Assembly: GCA_039090855.1 (NCBI GenBank)
Contig: CM077011.1
Location: forward strand, 33,375,501-33,439,500
DNA: 64,000 nucleotides
From: Macrothele yani
Lineage: Eukaryota > Arthropoda > Arachnida > Araneae > Macrothelidae
Direction of reading: 5' to 3'
A program made the position numbers and the translations under genes. The notes under the pieces are model-generated. The model was not told where the DNA came from. It saw only the letters and a list, made by a program, of their open reading frames with translations, and did no database searches. Positions 54,592-64,000 of the stretch are shown here, one piece after another (position 1 is the stretch's first letter; every line of letters begins with the position of its first letter).

Positions 54592-54753
54592 ATGAAGAGT
54601 GCAATACTTGCCACACTGATTGCAGCGATATGTTTTTGTGTGCATTGGATTCAGTGCTCTGTTATAACAATGAAGGACAGGGGATATGTGGGATTGATCG
54701 TTGCGATACATGAATCAGTGCCCGAAGACGAAAGCTTAATCACTAATATAAAG
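54592..54753 (+). CDS. First coding exon of a CLCA-like (calcium-activated chloride channel regulator) gene
   Basis: 54 codons, ending exactly at a codon boundary followed by GTAAGG, a strong splice donor (54754). Residues 1-22 are a signal peptide (MKSAILATLIAAICFCVHWI). The mature part GYVGLIVAIHESVPEDESLI matches the start of the CLCA family, where GY.G..VAI...VPEDE.LI..IK precedes the metalloprotease-like domain. These proteins are secreted or membrane-bound regulators. An acceptor-like site at 54576 suggests a non-coding first exon. No further CLCA exon was recognised downstream in the window, so introns are large or the exon is a stranded duplicate. Confidence 0.62.
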
Positions 54754-54759
54754 GTAAGG
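54754..54759 (+). promoter_or_regulatory. Splice donor of the CLCA-like exon
   Basis: AAG|GTAAGG at 54751-54759 fits the metazoan 5' splice-site consensus almost perfectly. Confidence 0.6.
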
Positions 54760-56300
54760 ATCTCCAGAAAATTTCATTGAAATGTGAATAACTGGTCATT
54801 TCAGTAATATTTTGCTGCTGCTAAATTTCTACACAAACTCTTCCTCTGAAATCATTACACCGCCATCTAAACTAGCACAACGTGTGCCCCCCCCCCCCCC
54901 CCGATATTTACTTCAGTACTCCTAAGCACAGTAATTTTCCCAGGACTTCGAACACGAGAGAGGATGCATTTTTCGCGGTGTGTGTGTGTGTGTGTGTGTG
55001 TGGTGGTTGCGGGGGGAGGGGTTAAGAAGTCAGGGAGAGTGTCTGCAAAAGTAATGTTGGTACCTAGAGCCCTGTGGATTTGACAATACGTGTAATTGCT
55101 TTGTCCAAAACAAAACAAAATCACTTGAAGAAATCACCCTCTTACACATGGCAGATCTGCTGCTGCTGTGAATAAATATTGACGCCTGTCGTGCACGTAA
55201 TCCTAGGTAGCTGACTGTTTTCCCACATCCTCCACGGGGAATCCCACTGTTGCCTCGCGCTTTTCCTCAGCAGCGCAGAGAGGGGGCGATTGGAGAGCGA
55301 TCGTATTATTAACAACCCATTGCAGAGCAATCGTACACGAAGTCAAAGAGCTGAACACTTTCAATCTGTAGGACATTCAGTGTTTTAAAAGTGAAACTAG
55401 AATCCGCTCGACCCTCGGGACAATTAGTTGTTCGGGCATAGCTACAACATGACACATCCGATCACCGTAATTTTATGGCATGCGATTGGACATTGTGCAT
55501 GGTCAGGTCTTGACGCCTTCCGATTCCCGAAATTCCGTGTCATTGAGGAATTTGAATTAAAATTAGATGGCATTTTACTTGAACCGTTTCACGAAAGTCG
55601 GCTTACTAGCATTTATTTAAAAAAATCGTTTGAATTGAAAAACGAAGAAATGGAAAGACTCCGTCTGTTAGTTCAACACTTGCTTAATCTGTAATAATAA
55701 AAGGAAGCTTGTGTGTGTGTGTGTGTGTGTGTGTCTGTCTTTCGCGATGCAAAATGAAAAATGTGGTTCCTGATCTGAGTTGGTTGTTTACATGCACCTG
55801 ATCACAACCAACGTGAAAACGTGAAAGAAAGTAGTTCATGATGAATTTTAGGCATTTGTTTTTCAGAATGTCTCGCACTTTTGTTCTGGAAGTCATAAAT
55901 TTTACGCGTTCGTTTTTTTATAATTTGTTATAATAGACGCCTTAATGAGCTTAGATTTCGCAGTAGTTTCGCTCAAAATTTACCACCTGTACCCGAGTTA
56001 TCAGTTACCGTTGGCGGCTTGTCCCAGTTATGTGCCTGTTCAAATTTTTTCATAAAACTACAACTGCCAGCTCTAGTACGCCCCTTTGTTACCGCGTCCG
56101 CCGCAGCCCTGCTGGGATGATAGTTACGCCACTGCGACTCCCTTAACGGGACCCTGTCTCCCAGACAAGATGCGCCTGGAGTTCTGTCCGCAGCGTCGCA
56201 GACGTCATGTGATGTAGTCAGACGGCCGTACACTAATTCTCAAGTGGTTTGTTATTGACAGGTCAGTCAGTCGAGGGAGAGAGCAGAAAAGACAAGTTAG
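54760..56300. other. Probable intron or intergenic sequence with simple repeats
   Basis: It holds a run of about 15 C at 54888-54902, GT repeats at about 54978-55001 and 55708-55732, and an 88-codon frame at 55428-55694 (MFGHSYNMTHPITVILWHAI...) with no recognisable domain. I could not identify a second CLCA exon. Confidence 0.4.
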
Positions 56301-56995
56301 TAAAATCATGCAATGCATTGATTATAATACTCTTTCCAACATACCAGAAATCATTACTCAAGTTATTACTCAAGTTATGAGGAAAATGGCTGTGGAATAT
56401 ATCTCACTCCTGTGCCCTGACCTTTGATCCCATTTCGATGGTATTCAACAGAACCGGCTTGGTATACCTGCGAAATAACATGATAAAGTTTTGTCGCAAT
56501 CGAAGCATTTTTACGTAAGTTATGATGCATAAGGGCTATGGAATAGATCCCGATCCTGTGTCCTAACCTTTGACCTAATTTCGCCCATTTTCAATAGAAT
56601 TCGTCCCCAGGCAAGACCCTACAACATACTAACATTTCATCCAAATCGAAGCATTTTTACGTAAGTTATGACACATAATGGCAATGGAAGGGATTCCGCT
56701 TCTATGTCCTGACCTTTGACCCCATTTCTCCCATTTTCAATAAGGTTTGTCGCCAGGTGGTCTCCTACCACATACTAAAAGTTCATCGAAATCCAACCTT
56801 TTTTACGTTAGTTATGACGCACAACACCAGTGGAATGAATCCCGCTCCTATGTACTGACCTTTGACCCCATTTCGTTCACTTTAAATAGGGTTCCTTCCC
56901 AGGTGATCCCCTACCAGATACTAAAATTTCATCAAAATCGAACGATTGTTACGCGAGTTATCCTGCGGACCGACATACGCACACAACGCGTGACG
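56300..56995 (-). repeat. Modular repeat family M2, copy 2, inverted, four modules
   Basis: The tail (CATGCAATGCATTGATTATA at 56308) matches copy 1 at 32520. Modules of about 146 bases follow, with TGACCTTTGACC-type motifs at 56418, 56563, 56710 and 56856. The end near 56990 is ATCCTGCGGACCGACATACG, the head-side repeat of the family. Confidence 0.78.
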
Positions 56996-57276
56996 TAATG
57001 AGGCAGATAGCGTGACCGCGCGCCAACATTCTCAAAGGCGAGATTATGACGTCATAAGATTTCTAAGCATTGGTAACATTAATGGAACGACGCCATGACA
57101 CCAAAAACGTGATAATTCATGGTGGTTATTTAACCCACTAAACGAATTCTCCTAAAGTCGAGATCAAGCTGAATCGATTTCTAGTACCAGAAAACGGTAG
57201 GTTAACGACTTTCATTAAAATTCTTAGAGCCGTTTTCAAAATAAAATGTACATACATACATACAAGAATTGCTACT

Positions 57277-57888
57277 TTAAGGTGGACGTCAAGTAACTTT
57301 GCTTCCTATACTTCCAATGGAAAAACTTCTGTACACATTTTCTTCACAATTAATGCTTTCCCAAGGATGAAAATTTGAACATCGATTAAAATATCTTCAT
57401 TTTATAATTGCAATACTTAATATTTTCTAAAACATAACCATATTTATGCAATTCAACATTTGTTTGTCTACTGACGTCATGAAAATACTGGTGGCGCCAT
57501 CTTTTTTCTGGACAATTAATGCGTTCCCAAGGATGAAAATTTGAACATCGATTAAAATAGCATCATTTCATAACTTGGACTACTTAATATTTTCTAAACC
57601 ATAACCGTAATTATGCAATCCAACATTTTTTTGTCCACTGACGTCATCAAAGAACAGGTCGCGCCATCTTTTCTCTGGTTTCAACACCATCAAAGGAAAA
57701 GTGATTAATTTTTAATATAATTATGGTTATGTTTTAGAAAATATTAAGTTTTTCAAGTTATAATATGAAGTTATTTTAATCGATGTTCAAATTTTCATCC
57801 TTGGGAACACATTAATTGTGAAGGAAATCTTTACAAAAGTTTTTCCATTGGAAGTATAGGAAGCAAAATTACTTGACGTCCACCTTAA
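57277..57888. mobile_element. TTAA-flanked foldback element with ~170-bp inverted repeats
   Basis: GGTGGACGTCAAGTAACTTT (57281) is mirrored by AATTACTTGACGTCCACC ending 57884. Homology of the arms continues inward to about 57450 and 57715. TTAA stands outside both arms (57277-57280 and 57885-57888). The left arm also has a second, direct copy (57510-57640). No protein is encoded. TTAA duplication is the piggyBac habit, but the GG tip is atypical, so the superfamily is open. Confidence 0.8.
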
Positions 57889-57889
57889 T

Positions 57890-58420
57890 AATATGGGACA
57901 AGGGGGATGGAATGGATCGCAATCCTATGTCCTGACCTTTGACCACATTTCGTCCATTTTCAATAGGGTTCGTCTCCAGGTGGTCCCCAACTACATACTG
58001 AAATTTCTTCGAAATTGAACCATTTTTACGCACGTTATGACGCATAAGGGCAATGGAATGCATCCCGATCTTATGTCCTGACCTTTGACCCCACTTCACC
58101 CATTTTGAATAGGGTTCGTCCCCAGGCGGTCTCCTACCACATAGTAAACTTTCATTGAAGTCGAACCATATTTACGCAAGTTATGACACATAAGGGCAAT
58201 GGAATGATTTCGCTCCTACGTCGTGACCTTTGACCCCATTTGTCCCATTTTCAATAGGGTTCGTCCCCCGGTGGTCCCCTATCACATACTAAACTTTCAT
58301 CGAAATCGAACCATTTTTACGCCAGTTATCGTGCGGACAGACGGACGGACAAAGCTGGAGCATATACGCTTCTTCAACCTACGGTTGGAAAGCGTAAAAA
58401 ATAGAGAGTTGCTGAGTACC
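57890..58420 (-). repeat. Modular repeat family M2, copy 3, three modules and head
   Basis: TGACCTTTGACC motifs at 57933, 58079 and 58224 are 146 and 145 bases apart. The head (GACAGACGGACGGACAAAGC, then GGAGCATATACGCTTCTTCA) is the inverse of that at 29985. The tail is absent. Confidence 0.8.
58079..58092 (-). promoter_or_regulatory. Nuclear-receptor DR1-like motif in M2 (example)
   Basis: TGACCTTTGACCCC, i.e. GGGGTCAAAGGTCA inverted, is a direct repeat with one-base spacing as bound by HNF4/RXR-type receptors. Exact copies occur at 56710, 56856, 58224 and 32399. Binding is inference. Confidence 0.4.
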
Positions 58421-58573
58421 GTCGAAGAGGCCAGGCGTCCAAGAAAGACAGATCCTACTGACCCTCGATTATTGAAACCACTCGGAAGAGCGTTGGTTCC
58501 GCTGCGTAACTGAAAGCATTCCGATTCTGGCATGATAGTTGGATTGAGTTGATGGTGACACATTAAAGAAACA

Positions 58574-59855
58574 CAAGAGTAAATCAAAAAAGTAAGATCA
58601 ATGTTGTCGTATATTAAAGAAACTAAGAGGCATACATACAACAATTACCTTATTTCTCAACATAGCCCCGGTTGTTTAACGCATATTTTACATCTATCTT
58701 CGAGCTTCTGGAGCCAAAAATGCACCGTTTCCTGTACCTGGAAATCACTTTCAAAACGGCGGCCTCGCAAAGCGCCTTTCAGAGGCCCGAAGACATGAAA
58801 GTCGCACGGCGCCAGATCGTGGGTGTAAGCGGGATGTGGTAACACCTTAAACTTCAACTCGGTAATTGTTTGTTGTGTTGCCAATGACGTATGCGAACGT
58901 GCACTGTCTTGCAGCAACAGCACTTTTTTGGATAACATTCCCCTTCGTTTTGTGTTAGTTTCTGGTTTCAATTTGTCTTTCAGCAAGTCACAATATGAAC
59001 GACTGTTAGTTGAGTCACCCTGTGCTAGATAGTGTTCAACGACGGGTTCTTTCATGTCAAAAACAAGAGAGTCAACAGTAATTTTTGTGCCGAAGGGACA
59101 ACTTTTAACTTCTTTTTGCATATGAAGCTCGGATGTTTCCACTCCATGCTTTGCCTTTTGCTCTCGGGGGAAGGGGGAGGGCGTAATGATGGACCCATGT
59201 TTCGTCCCCAGTGACAATCCTCTCCAGAATACTGGGATCTGACTCATACCGCCGCAAAAAATTTCTGCCAAATTCCAGGCGCTGCTGCTTGTTCGCATCA
59301 GACAACTGCCGTGGCACCATACGGCGCACACTTTATGATATCCGATATCGTCATGCACTATGGAGAATGCAGAACCTCAGCTAATGTTTACCATTTGGGC
59401 GATCTCAAACAGAGTACTCCAGTGGTCTTCTTTAATGAGCGCATGGATGTGATCCTGATGGTCCTTTGTGAGGGAGGTCGACGGACAGCCCGAGCGAGCT
59501 TCATCAAACATATTCGTTTTACCGGCTTGAAACTTTTCTATCCACTTGTACACATGTCTCTGGCTCATGCACTTGTCCTCCCCATATTGCACAAGCATCT
59601 TACGATGAATTTCAGCGGGTTGCACACTCTCAGCCCATAAAAATCTCACTACACTTCGCTGCTCGACGATGGAGCATTCAGACAAACGAGCGGCCATGTT
59701 TACGCCCTTACAACTGGATAACTACCGTTAGAAGATTAGGATTGCATCCGCCACGTGTCTCGGTCACGTGCCCTCCCCTCCCCAAATAGCAATCTGCCAC
59801 AGCTCTGCTTGCTTACATAACGAGAGCATTGACCTTACTTTTTGATTCACCCTCG
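58574..59855 (-). mobile_element. mariner transposon, 1.28 kb
   Basis: Inverted ends: AGTAAATCAAAAAAGTAAGA near 58579 and GGTCAATGCTCTCGTTATGT-side arm with GGTGAATCAAAAAGTAAGGT inverted near 59825-59850. TA follows the right end (59856-59857); the left flank shows CA, a point change. Confidence 0.85.
58657..59697 (-). pseudogene. mariner DD34D transposase, nearly full length
   Basis: The start is MAARLSECSIVEQRSVVRFL. The helix-turn-helix region (AEIHRKMLVQYGEDKCMSQR) and FDEARSGCPSTS linker are followed by a stop at 59377. In another frame come MVPRQLSDANKQQRLEFGRN and ERIVTGDETWVHHYALP, and after a second frame change KVLLLQDSARSHTSLATQQT and PAYTHDLAPCDFHVFGPLKG. All three Asp residues are present with 34 residues between the last two. 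The second motif reads DSARSH where DNARPH is usual. Confidence 0.9.
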
Positions 59856-59859
59856 TAGA

Positions 59860-60308
59860 AGCAGGAGATGGTTTCTACGAGGAAGCCGAATAATAACCAA
59901 TAATAGACCACACAAACAGGGTGTCTTACTACATACGAATATCTGAGACGGCACTTATCGAAAGAACTCGCATAACGCGCACGACTACTGGTGCCTTCCA
60001 TTTCCTTCCCAAGCGTTCCAGAAAAATCAACAAGTGACCCGGCTGGACATCGCTGCTACGGAGGAGCGATCATCAATAGAAGGAGTTCACCTTTCCTCCT
60101 CTCCGACTTTAGCAAGAGAGCAGCTGTTGACTGACCACACCCTGACTGCGCGATTTCGGCTGAATTCTGTCTCGCTAGTACCATTTGGAGAACCAACGAC
60201 GGCATCTTGTTAGTGGGGGCCCGCCTTCCCTTCTTCCGCCCCGACAGGGTAGCGGTGGTGCAAGGGAGAGTGATCTGGTCACGACAAAGTGTGTGAAAAC
60301 ACAAGTTT
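59860..60308. other. Unassigned, GC-richer segment downstream of the tRNA-like unit
   Basis: No recognisable protein. Because the tRNA-like unit at 60309-60380 reads leftward into this segment, it could be the body of an unrecognised SINE or LTR. Confidence 0.35.
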
Positions 60309-60380
60309 GCCCGCGATGGACATCAAAGCTGTGTCCCCTCACTCCGAAGTAAGTCTCTCTCCCAACTGAGCTACGCGGAC
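60309..60380 (-). tRNA. Solitary tRNA-like unit, relative of the TRIM's LTR unit
   Basis: 72 bases on the minus strand. The acceptor GTCCGCG/CGCGGGC pairs fully with one G-U. Box A is TAGCTCAGTTGG. The anticodon arm CTTAC/GTGAG encloses a six-base TTCGGA loop, the same odd loop size as in the TRIM units at 44410 and 44831. The B box is degenerate (GCTTTGATGTCC). It is probably a tRNA-derived repeat and not a working tRNA gene. Confidence 0.55.
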
Positions 60381-60605
60381 AGAATATCTCGCTGCAGATT
60401 TGTCGTCTTGGAATATGTTTTCAGGTCTGCAGTAGGTCACAAGTATTATATCGACGTGAGGAAAACCCGTTTATGACTGATGGTCGTCAGTGTTGTGTTT
60501 ACACTGTCGTAGCGTCTTTCACCTATGTAAACGACAGAGAAGACTACAATTAAAAGCTGGTTCTGCCCAGGATATATACCAAAGAAGAGCCGTGGATTAA
60601 AAACT

Positions 60606-61019
60606 GCCGCGGATGGCTTAGTGGTTAGTGTTTCAGATTATCGATGCTGGGTCCCCAGGTTCTAGCCTGGGCTGATCTTTCAGAGATGGTGTGATTTACT
60701 AACAATCGCTGAATATCCGCCGTGCATCGGACGAGCACGTTAAGTGACGGCCCCCAGGCTGGACCCACTGGTTAAATGGGTATCCTTTCCTATGTCCTCC
60801 CTGAAATTCTCTCACCCATCTATGTGCAATATCGTACTTGTACGGTGGCGCCATCTACTGTACTCTAATCTCACTACAAACTGTTCTGTCAAAGTCGCTA
60901 GACTTGCTCTCATTCCTTCCGTTTCTGTGTCCTGCCCAAAAGGCGATCTCGCTGTAGGTGGCTGGGACCTAAACTCTACTCCCTGTGGACGGAAGTCCTA
61001 CATGAAAATGACAAATGCT
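60606..61019 (+). mobile_element. SINE family S2, copy 2, 414 bp
   Basis: Same length and body as copy 1 at 53731. Box B is slightly altered (GGTTCTAGCCTGG). It is flanked by GTGGATTAAAAACT at 60592-60605 and 61020-61033, a perfect 14-bp duplication. Confidence 0.92.
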
Positions 61020-61192
61020 GTGGATTAAAAACTCCCAGAGCCCAAGTGAATAACTCCTGTTTGTCATCCTTATGAAGCAAAGGCGGAAGTTCAAGAACTA
61101 TAATAACTGGCATGGTATAACGATTAACTGGTTAGCACCACTAGGAATATTAGATAGGCAAAATCCAGCCCAATCTTATTTATTAGGGATAT

Positions 61193-62382
61193 GCGAAGGT
61201 TTCCACCGTTTTAAGAAGAAAGGAGACAGGCACAATCAGGAAATCAGTACACATTTATTCAACGAAATATTGGCTGTTAGCATCAATGACCTTTCGCCAT
61301 TTTTCAGGCAACAAATGAATACCCCTGTGATAGAAGGACCGGGGTTTGAGCTGAAGAACGCAGTGACGAAATTTTATACCTCTGGAACTGTGGTGAACTG
61401 CTGTTGGCCTAGGGCATGTTGCACAGAGCGAAACAGATGAAAGTCTGAGGGTCAATGTCCGGGGAGTAAGCATGGTGCGGTAAAACTTCACAGTGTAACT
61501 CTTCAAGGTTGATTTCGTGGTAGCACCGACATGTGGTCTGGCATTATCATGTAACGGGATGACTGGGCGGCGTCATTTGCTTGTTCATAGGCGGTTTTTG
61601 CTCGATTGCGGCTTTCAGTTTCATTAACTGATAGCTATATCGTTGTGCAGGGATTGTTTCGCCCGGTTTCAACAGTTCGAAGTACAGTACTTCATGCATA
61701 TCCCACCACACACACAACAGCACCTTTTTCCCGTGGATATCCTGTTTTGCAGTGGATGTTGATGGCTGGCCTGGGTTGATCCAGGGTCGCTTGCGTACGG
61801 GGTTGTCGCAATAGACCCATTTTTCATCCCCGATGACAACCTTCCACAAGAACTTCTTCCCTTGAAACCTCTTCAGCAACGACATGCAGATGCCCAATCG
61901 TTAACCAACATTATGCTCCGTTAAAGTATGCGGAACCCACTTGCCAATCTTTTCGATCTTCCCCAAGACCTGTAGACGCCGTACCACCGTCGATTGAGCC
62001 ACTTTCAAACGTTTCGCCAGTTGTGTGATCGATTGTGTGACATCCTCTTGCAACAGCTATTCCAGCTCCTTGTGTGCGAGTTCCTGCAGTCTACCTTCAT
62101 GTGCCTTGTGTTCCAAGCTTAGATCAGCTTTCTTAAACCTGGCAAACCATTCTCGAGCCGTCCGCTCACCCATAACCTTTTCGCCATACGCCTGACATAT
62201 TGAACCGTATACTTCACGCGCACTTTTCCCTAAATTAAACATGAATAACAAACAGTGTCGCAAATGAACTTTATCGACCGCCATGCTTGGCTTCATGTAC
62301 GAACTGACAGCACGGGTCACCGGCCGGTTAGACTCCTACAGCGCCCGCTAGCGGGGAGACGAAAAATTTTACATACCCTTAA
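61193..62382 (-). mobile_element. mariner-like transposon, 1.19 kb, weak inverted ends
   Basis: The left end TTAGGGATATGCGAAGG and right end, inverted, TTAAGGGTATGTAAAA are similar but not identical. TA is adjacent on both sides (61191-61192 and 62383-62384). Confidence 0.72.
61255..62296 (-). pseudogene. mariner DD34D transposase, frameshifted
   Basis: The start is MKPSMAVDKVHLRHCLLFMF. The helix-turn-helix region (SICQAYGEKVMGERTAREWF) is followed by a stop at 62057 and by SITQLAKRLKVAQSTVVRRL. Then come KVVIGDEKWVYCDNPVRKRP and, past a frame change near 61565, IPLHDNARPHVGATTK and PHHAYSPDIDPQTF (third motif altered where SDYHLF is usual). The C-terminus SFYHRGIHLLPEKWRKVIDA is well kept. 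Confidence 0.87.
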
Positions 62383-62384
62383 TA

Positions 62385-63290
62385 AATTTCTATCCAATTA
62401 CCAAGTGTCATAGATTATGTTAATTACCATCTACCAATCAGTTCATGTTAATAATTATCTACATAAAAAGTCTGTGCTTGTCTTAAACGCTACCAATTTT
62501 CTTTGGACTGGCCTAAGCCCTAATTACTCAGTTCTCTCATTTGCAGTATCCATAAATGAACCCGGAGTGCCGCCAATTCACAGCCCCTGTCGTAGCAATA
62601 TGAATGGGCGTGGTTCAAAACGTAAATATTAAGTTTCCGTATGTCAAACTTCATACCATGCTATTATAATGTTACAAGTAAGTGCCAATACAGTCACATA
62701 TTGACGGGCAACACATGGCCCAAAGATACACTGCTAACAACCCTGAGAACGTGTTGGTTCGATGCCCACCGCTGCTAAAGGATTACCTGCTGTAAGCGCT
62801 GAAAAAGTCAGCGTCTTCGATTTTGTGAAATTTCTGTATAAAAACCTATATAATAAGCTACGTCTGTCCATAACGCTCTGACGTCATTCAGTATTTGAAG
62901 CGCCATCTGCTTTTATCCGAAATCGGAACAAAGCTCACCGCTATCGTACGATACGTAAAATCAAGGAGAAATGCCGTAAAATGAAATAAAGTCACTAAAA
63001 CAAACGACTTCATCTGTGAAAACACGCACTTGCTCGAACAACTGTCTGCGACGTTTGTTCTGTTACGTAGTTGTTATGTCGTGTTTTATTTTATATTCTT
63101 CGCATTGCAGAGTAATTTCATAAAAAGGAATAAAATTGTAGAGTAATTTCATAAATGGAATCAGCGTTATTTTATTTCATAAAAAGGAACAGGTAAAATA
63201 GTAAGAAAGTAACTGCAAGCGTAGTTTTGATTCACTGTGATGGAAATTTTAGAAATAATTTGTTCTGTAGAATTTTGTTTTTTGTAATAC
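62385..63290. other. No recognisable gene
   Basis: AT-rich sequence with short repeats of CATAAAAAGGAA and GAGTAATTTCATAAA (63110-63190). I see nothing else. Confidence 0.4.
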
Positions 63291-63293
63291 AAG

Positions 63294-63400
63294 ATGGAAG
63301 AAGATAAAGCTGAAAGAAAACTTCGCTTGAATAGAGAACGACAACGGCGATAGAGTGCAAACCAATCTTCTAAAACTTTGCATAACTTAAATGAAGGTAG
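63294..63400 (+). pseudogene. Possible Helitron-type basic N-terminal fragment
   Basis: MEEDKAERKLRLNRERQRR, a stop, then SANQSSKTLHNLNEG. Arginine-rich RLxRxRERxRRxRANxxxE segments of this kind occur near the start of some arthropod Helitron proteins. The match is short and low-complexity, so it is only a suggestion. Confidence 0.25.
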
Positions 63401-63489
63401 AGCTTATAGTTATTATGGTTATGTATTTGAATTTTATGATTCGTGTTATAAAACTTTCAGTCACAGGCTATGAGATAGTTTGTATATAA

Positions 63490-63680
63490 ATACGGAAAAG
63501 CCTGAAATGAACGGAATTTCTAATTACGGAAAATCTGTGAAAATACGGAAGTTAAAAAAACGGGCAATTTTAAAAACATAAATTTCTTTAAAAGACGGAC
63601 ACGCACCGACAACGTTTCTGCACATTATATTTCAGAAATTTCGGTGAATTCACACCTTTTTTTTTAAGGTGTATAGCCCA
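63490..63680 (-). repeat. Repeat family F copy, inverted
   Basis: The reverse complement begins GGTGTGAATTCACCGAAATT, TCTGAAATATAATGTGCAGA, matching the heads at 21018 and 46310. It then continues with the CCCGTTTTTTTAACTTCCGT text shared with the copy at 21018. Confidence 0.65.
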
Positions 63681-63684
63681 GTCG

Positions 63685-64000
63685 GTTCAAGACTCTCAAC
63701 ATAAAATCTGGCCTGTTTTAGAATTTCAACATACAGTCCGAACTGTTTCTGATTTTCAGCTTGTGCTATCAAGAAACTCATCACTGGCCATGTTGCAGGA
63801 GATTATGGTTTTATTCCACGCATTCAAATCGTCCCATCTGACCCATTTTAGTTTAAACGCCTACAGTTTCCTGATGTTCTCTGTTTTGCCATGGGTTTCA
63901 ACAAGTTAAAGTGATTGGACTCAACATGCAAAATTCGTGCTTTTCTCATGTCCAGCTAGCTATATGCTGGTTGCTCCCGAGTTGGTAAAAATAAAAACCT
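63685..64000. other. No recognisable feature
   Basis: Unassigned sequence to the window edge. Confidence 0.35.

Noticed and set aside
55428..55694. Possible second exon or small gene downstream of the CLCA-like exon
   Set aside because: No similarity to the CLCA protease-like domain, no clear acceptor and donor pair, and no recognisable domain.
57277..57888. Classification as a standard piggyBac element
   Set aside because: TTAA fits, but the tips read GGTGGACG and the arms are ~170 bp, neither typical of piggyBac; left unclassified.

Overview
This is a eukaryotic, almost certainly arthropod, window made mostly of transposable elements and simple or tandem repeats. Three things point that way. 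There are no bacterial-style gene clusters. Spliceosomal splice sites flank a signal-peptide exon. The repeat spectrum (Tc1/mariner, hAT, RTE-like LINEs, a Penelope-like element, tRNA-derived SINEs, a miniature LTR element) is typical of large arthropod genomes. A chelicerate is my best guess, because CLCA-type genes are, as I recall, regularly annotated there, but I cannot prove it.

Only one piece of likely host protein-coding sequence is convincing. It is a 54-codon first coding exon at 54592-54753 with a signal peptide and the N-terminal signature of calcium-activated chloride channel regulators (CLCA), followed by a strong splice donor. The rest of that gene is not recognisable in the window. 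Nearly every other long open frame is a broken transposase or reverse transcriptase, or an artefact of a tandem repeat.

Layout. 1-3800: two Tc1-like elements and a SINE. 4030-5890: minisatellites, the larger with a 32-bp unit. 6530-7545: LINE relic. 8000-13815: modular repeat elements whose ~150-bp modules each carry a motif resembling a known transcription-factor site, interrupted by a Penelope-like element with a GIY-YIG endonuclease. 13960-19110: hAT transposase relic pierced by a SINE and probably by two Tc1 elements. 21840-26300: LINE copies and an ~81-bp minisatellite. 26600-29360: two broken Tc1 transposases and a hAT-type non-autonomous element. 29540-32520: LINE fragment and a modular repeat interrupted by a 2.1-kb LINE. 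32960-34558: hAT deletion derivative with a perfect 8-bp target duplication. 35340-41365: three mariner copies and a 10 x 145-bp array made from a mariner end. 42270-45755: another modular element and a LINE carrying a 583-bp TRIM whose LTRs contain a complete tRNA-like unit. 46300-50345: 54-bp array, a 27-bp perfect inverted repeat and a (CT)n composite satellite. 50969-53467: two Tc1 elements. 53620-54265: nested SINEs. 54577-54753: host exon. 56300-58420: nuclear-receptor-motif modular repeats with a TTAA-flanked foldback element. 58574-62382: two mariners, a second 414-bp SINE copy and a tRNA-like unit.

The pieces do not form a pathway. They form a layered record of insertions: SINE into SINE, TRIM into LINE, LINE into modular repeat, Penelope into modular repeat, SINE and Tc1 into hAT, SINE into a mariner end. 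The most unusual items are the TRIM with tRNA-like LTRs (44350-44932), the motif-bearing modular repeats (8008-13815, 29985-32520, 42269-44185, 56300-58420) and the satellite grown from a mariner terminus (38779-40228). All comparisons are by eye; no database search was possible.
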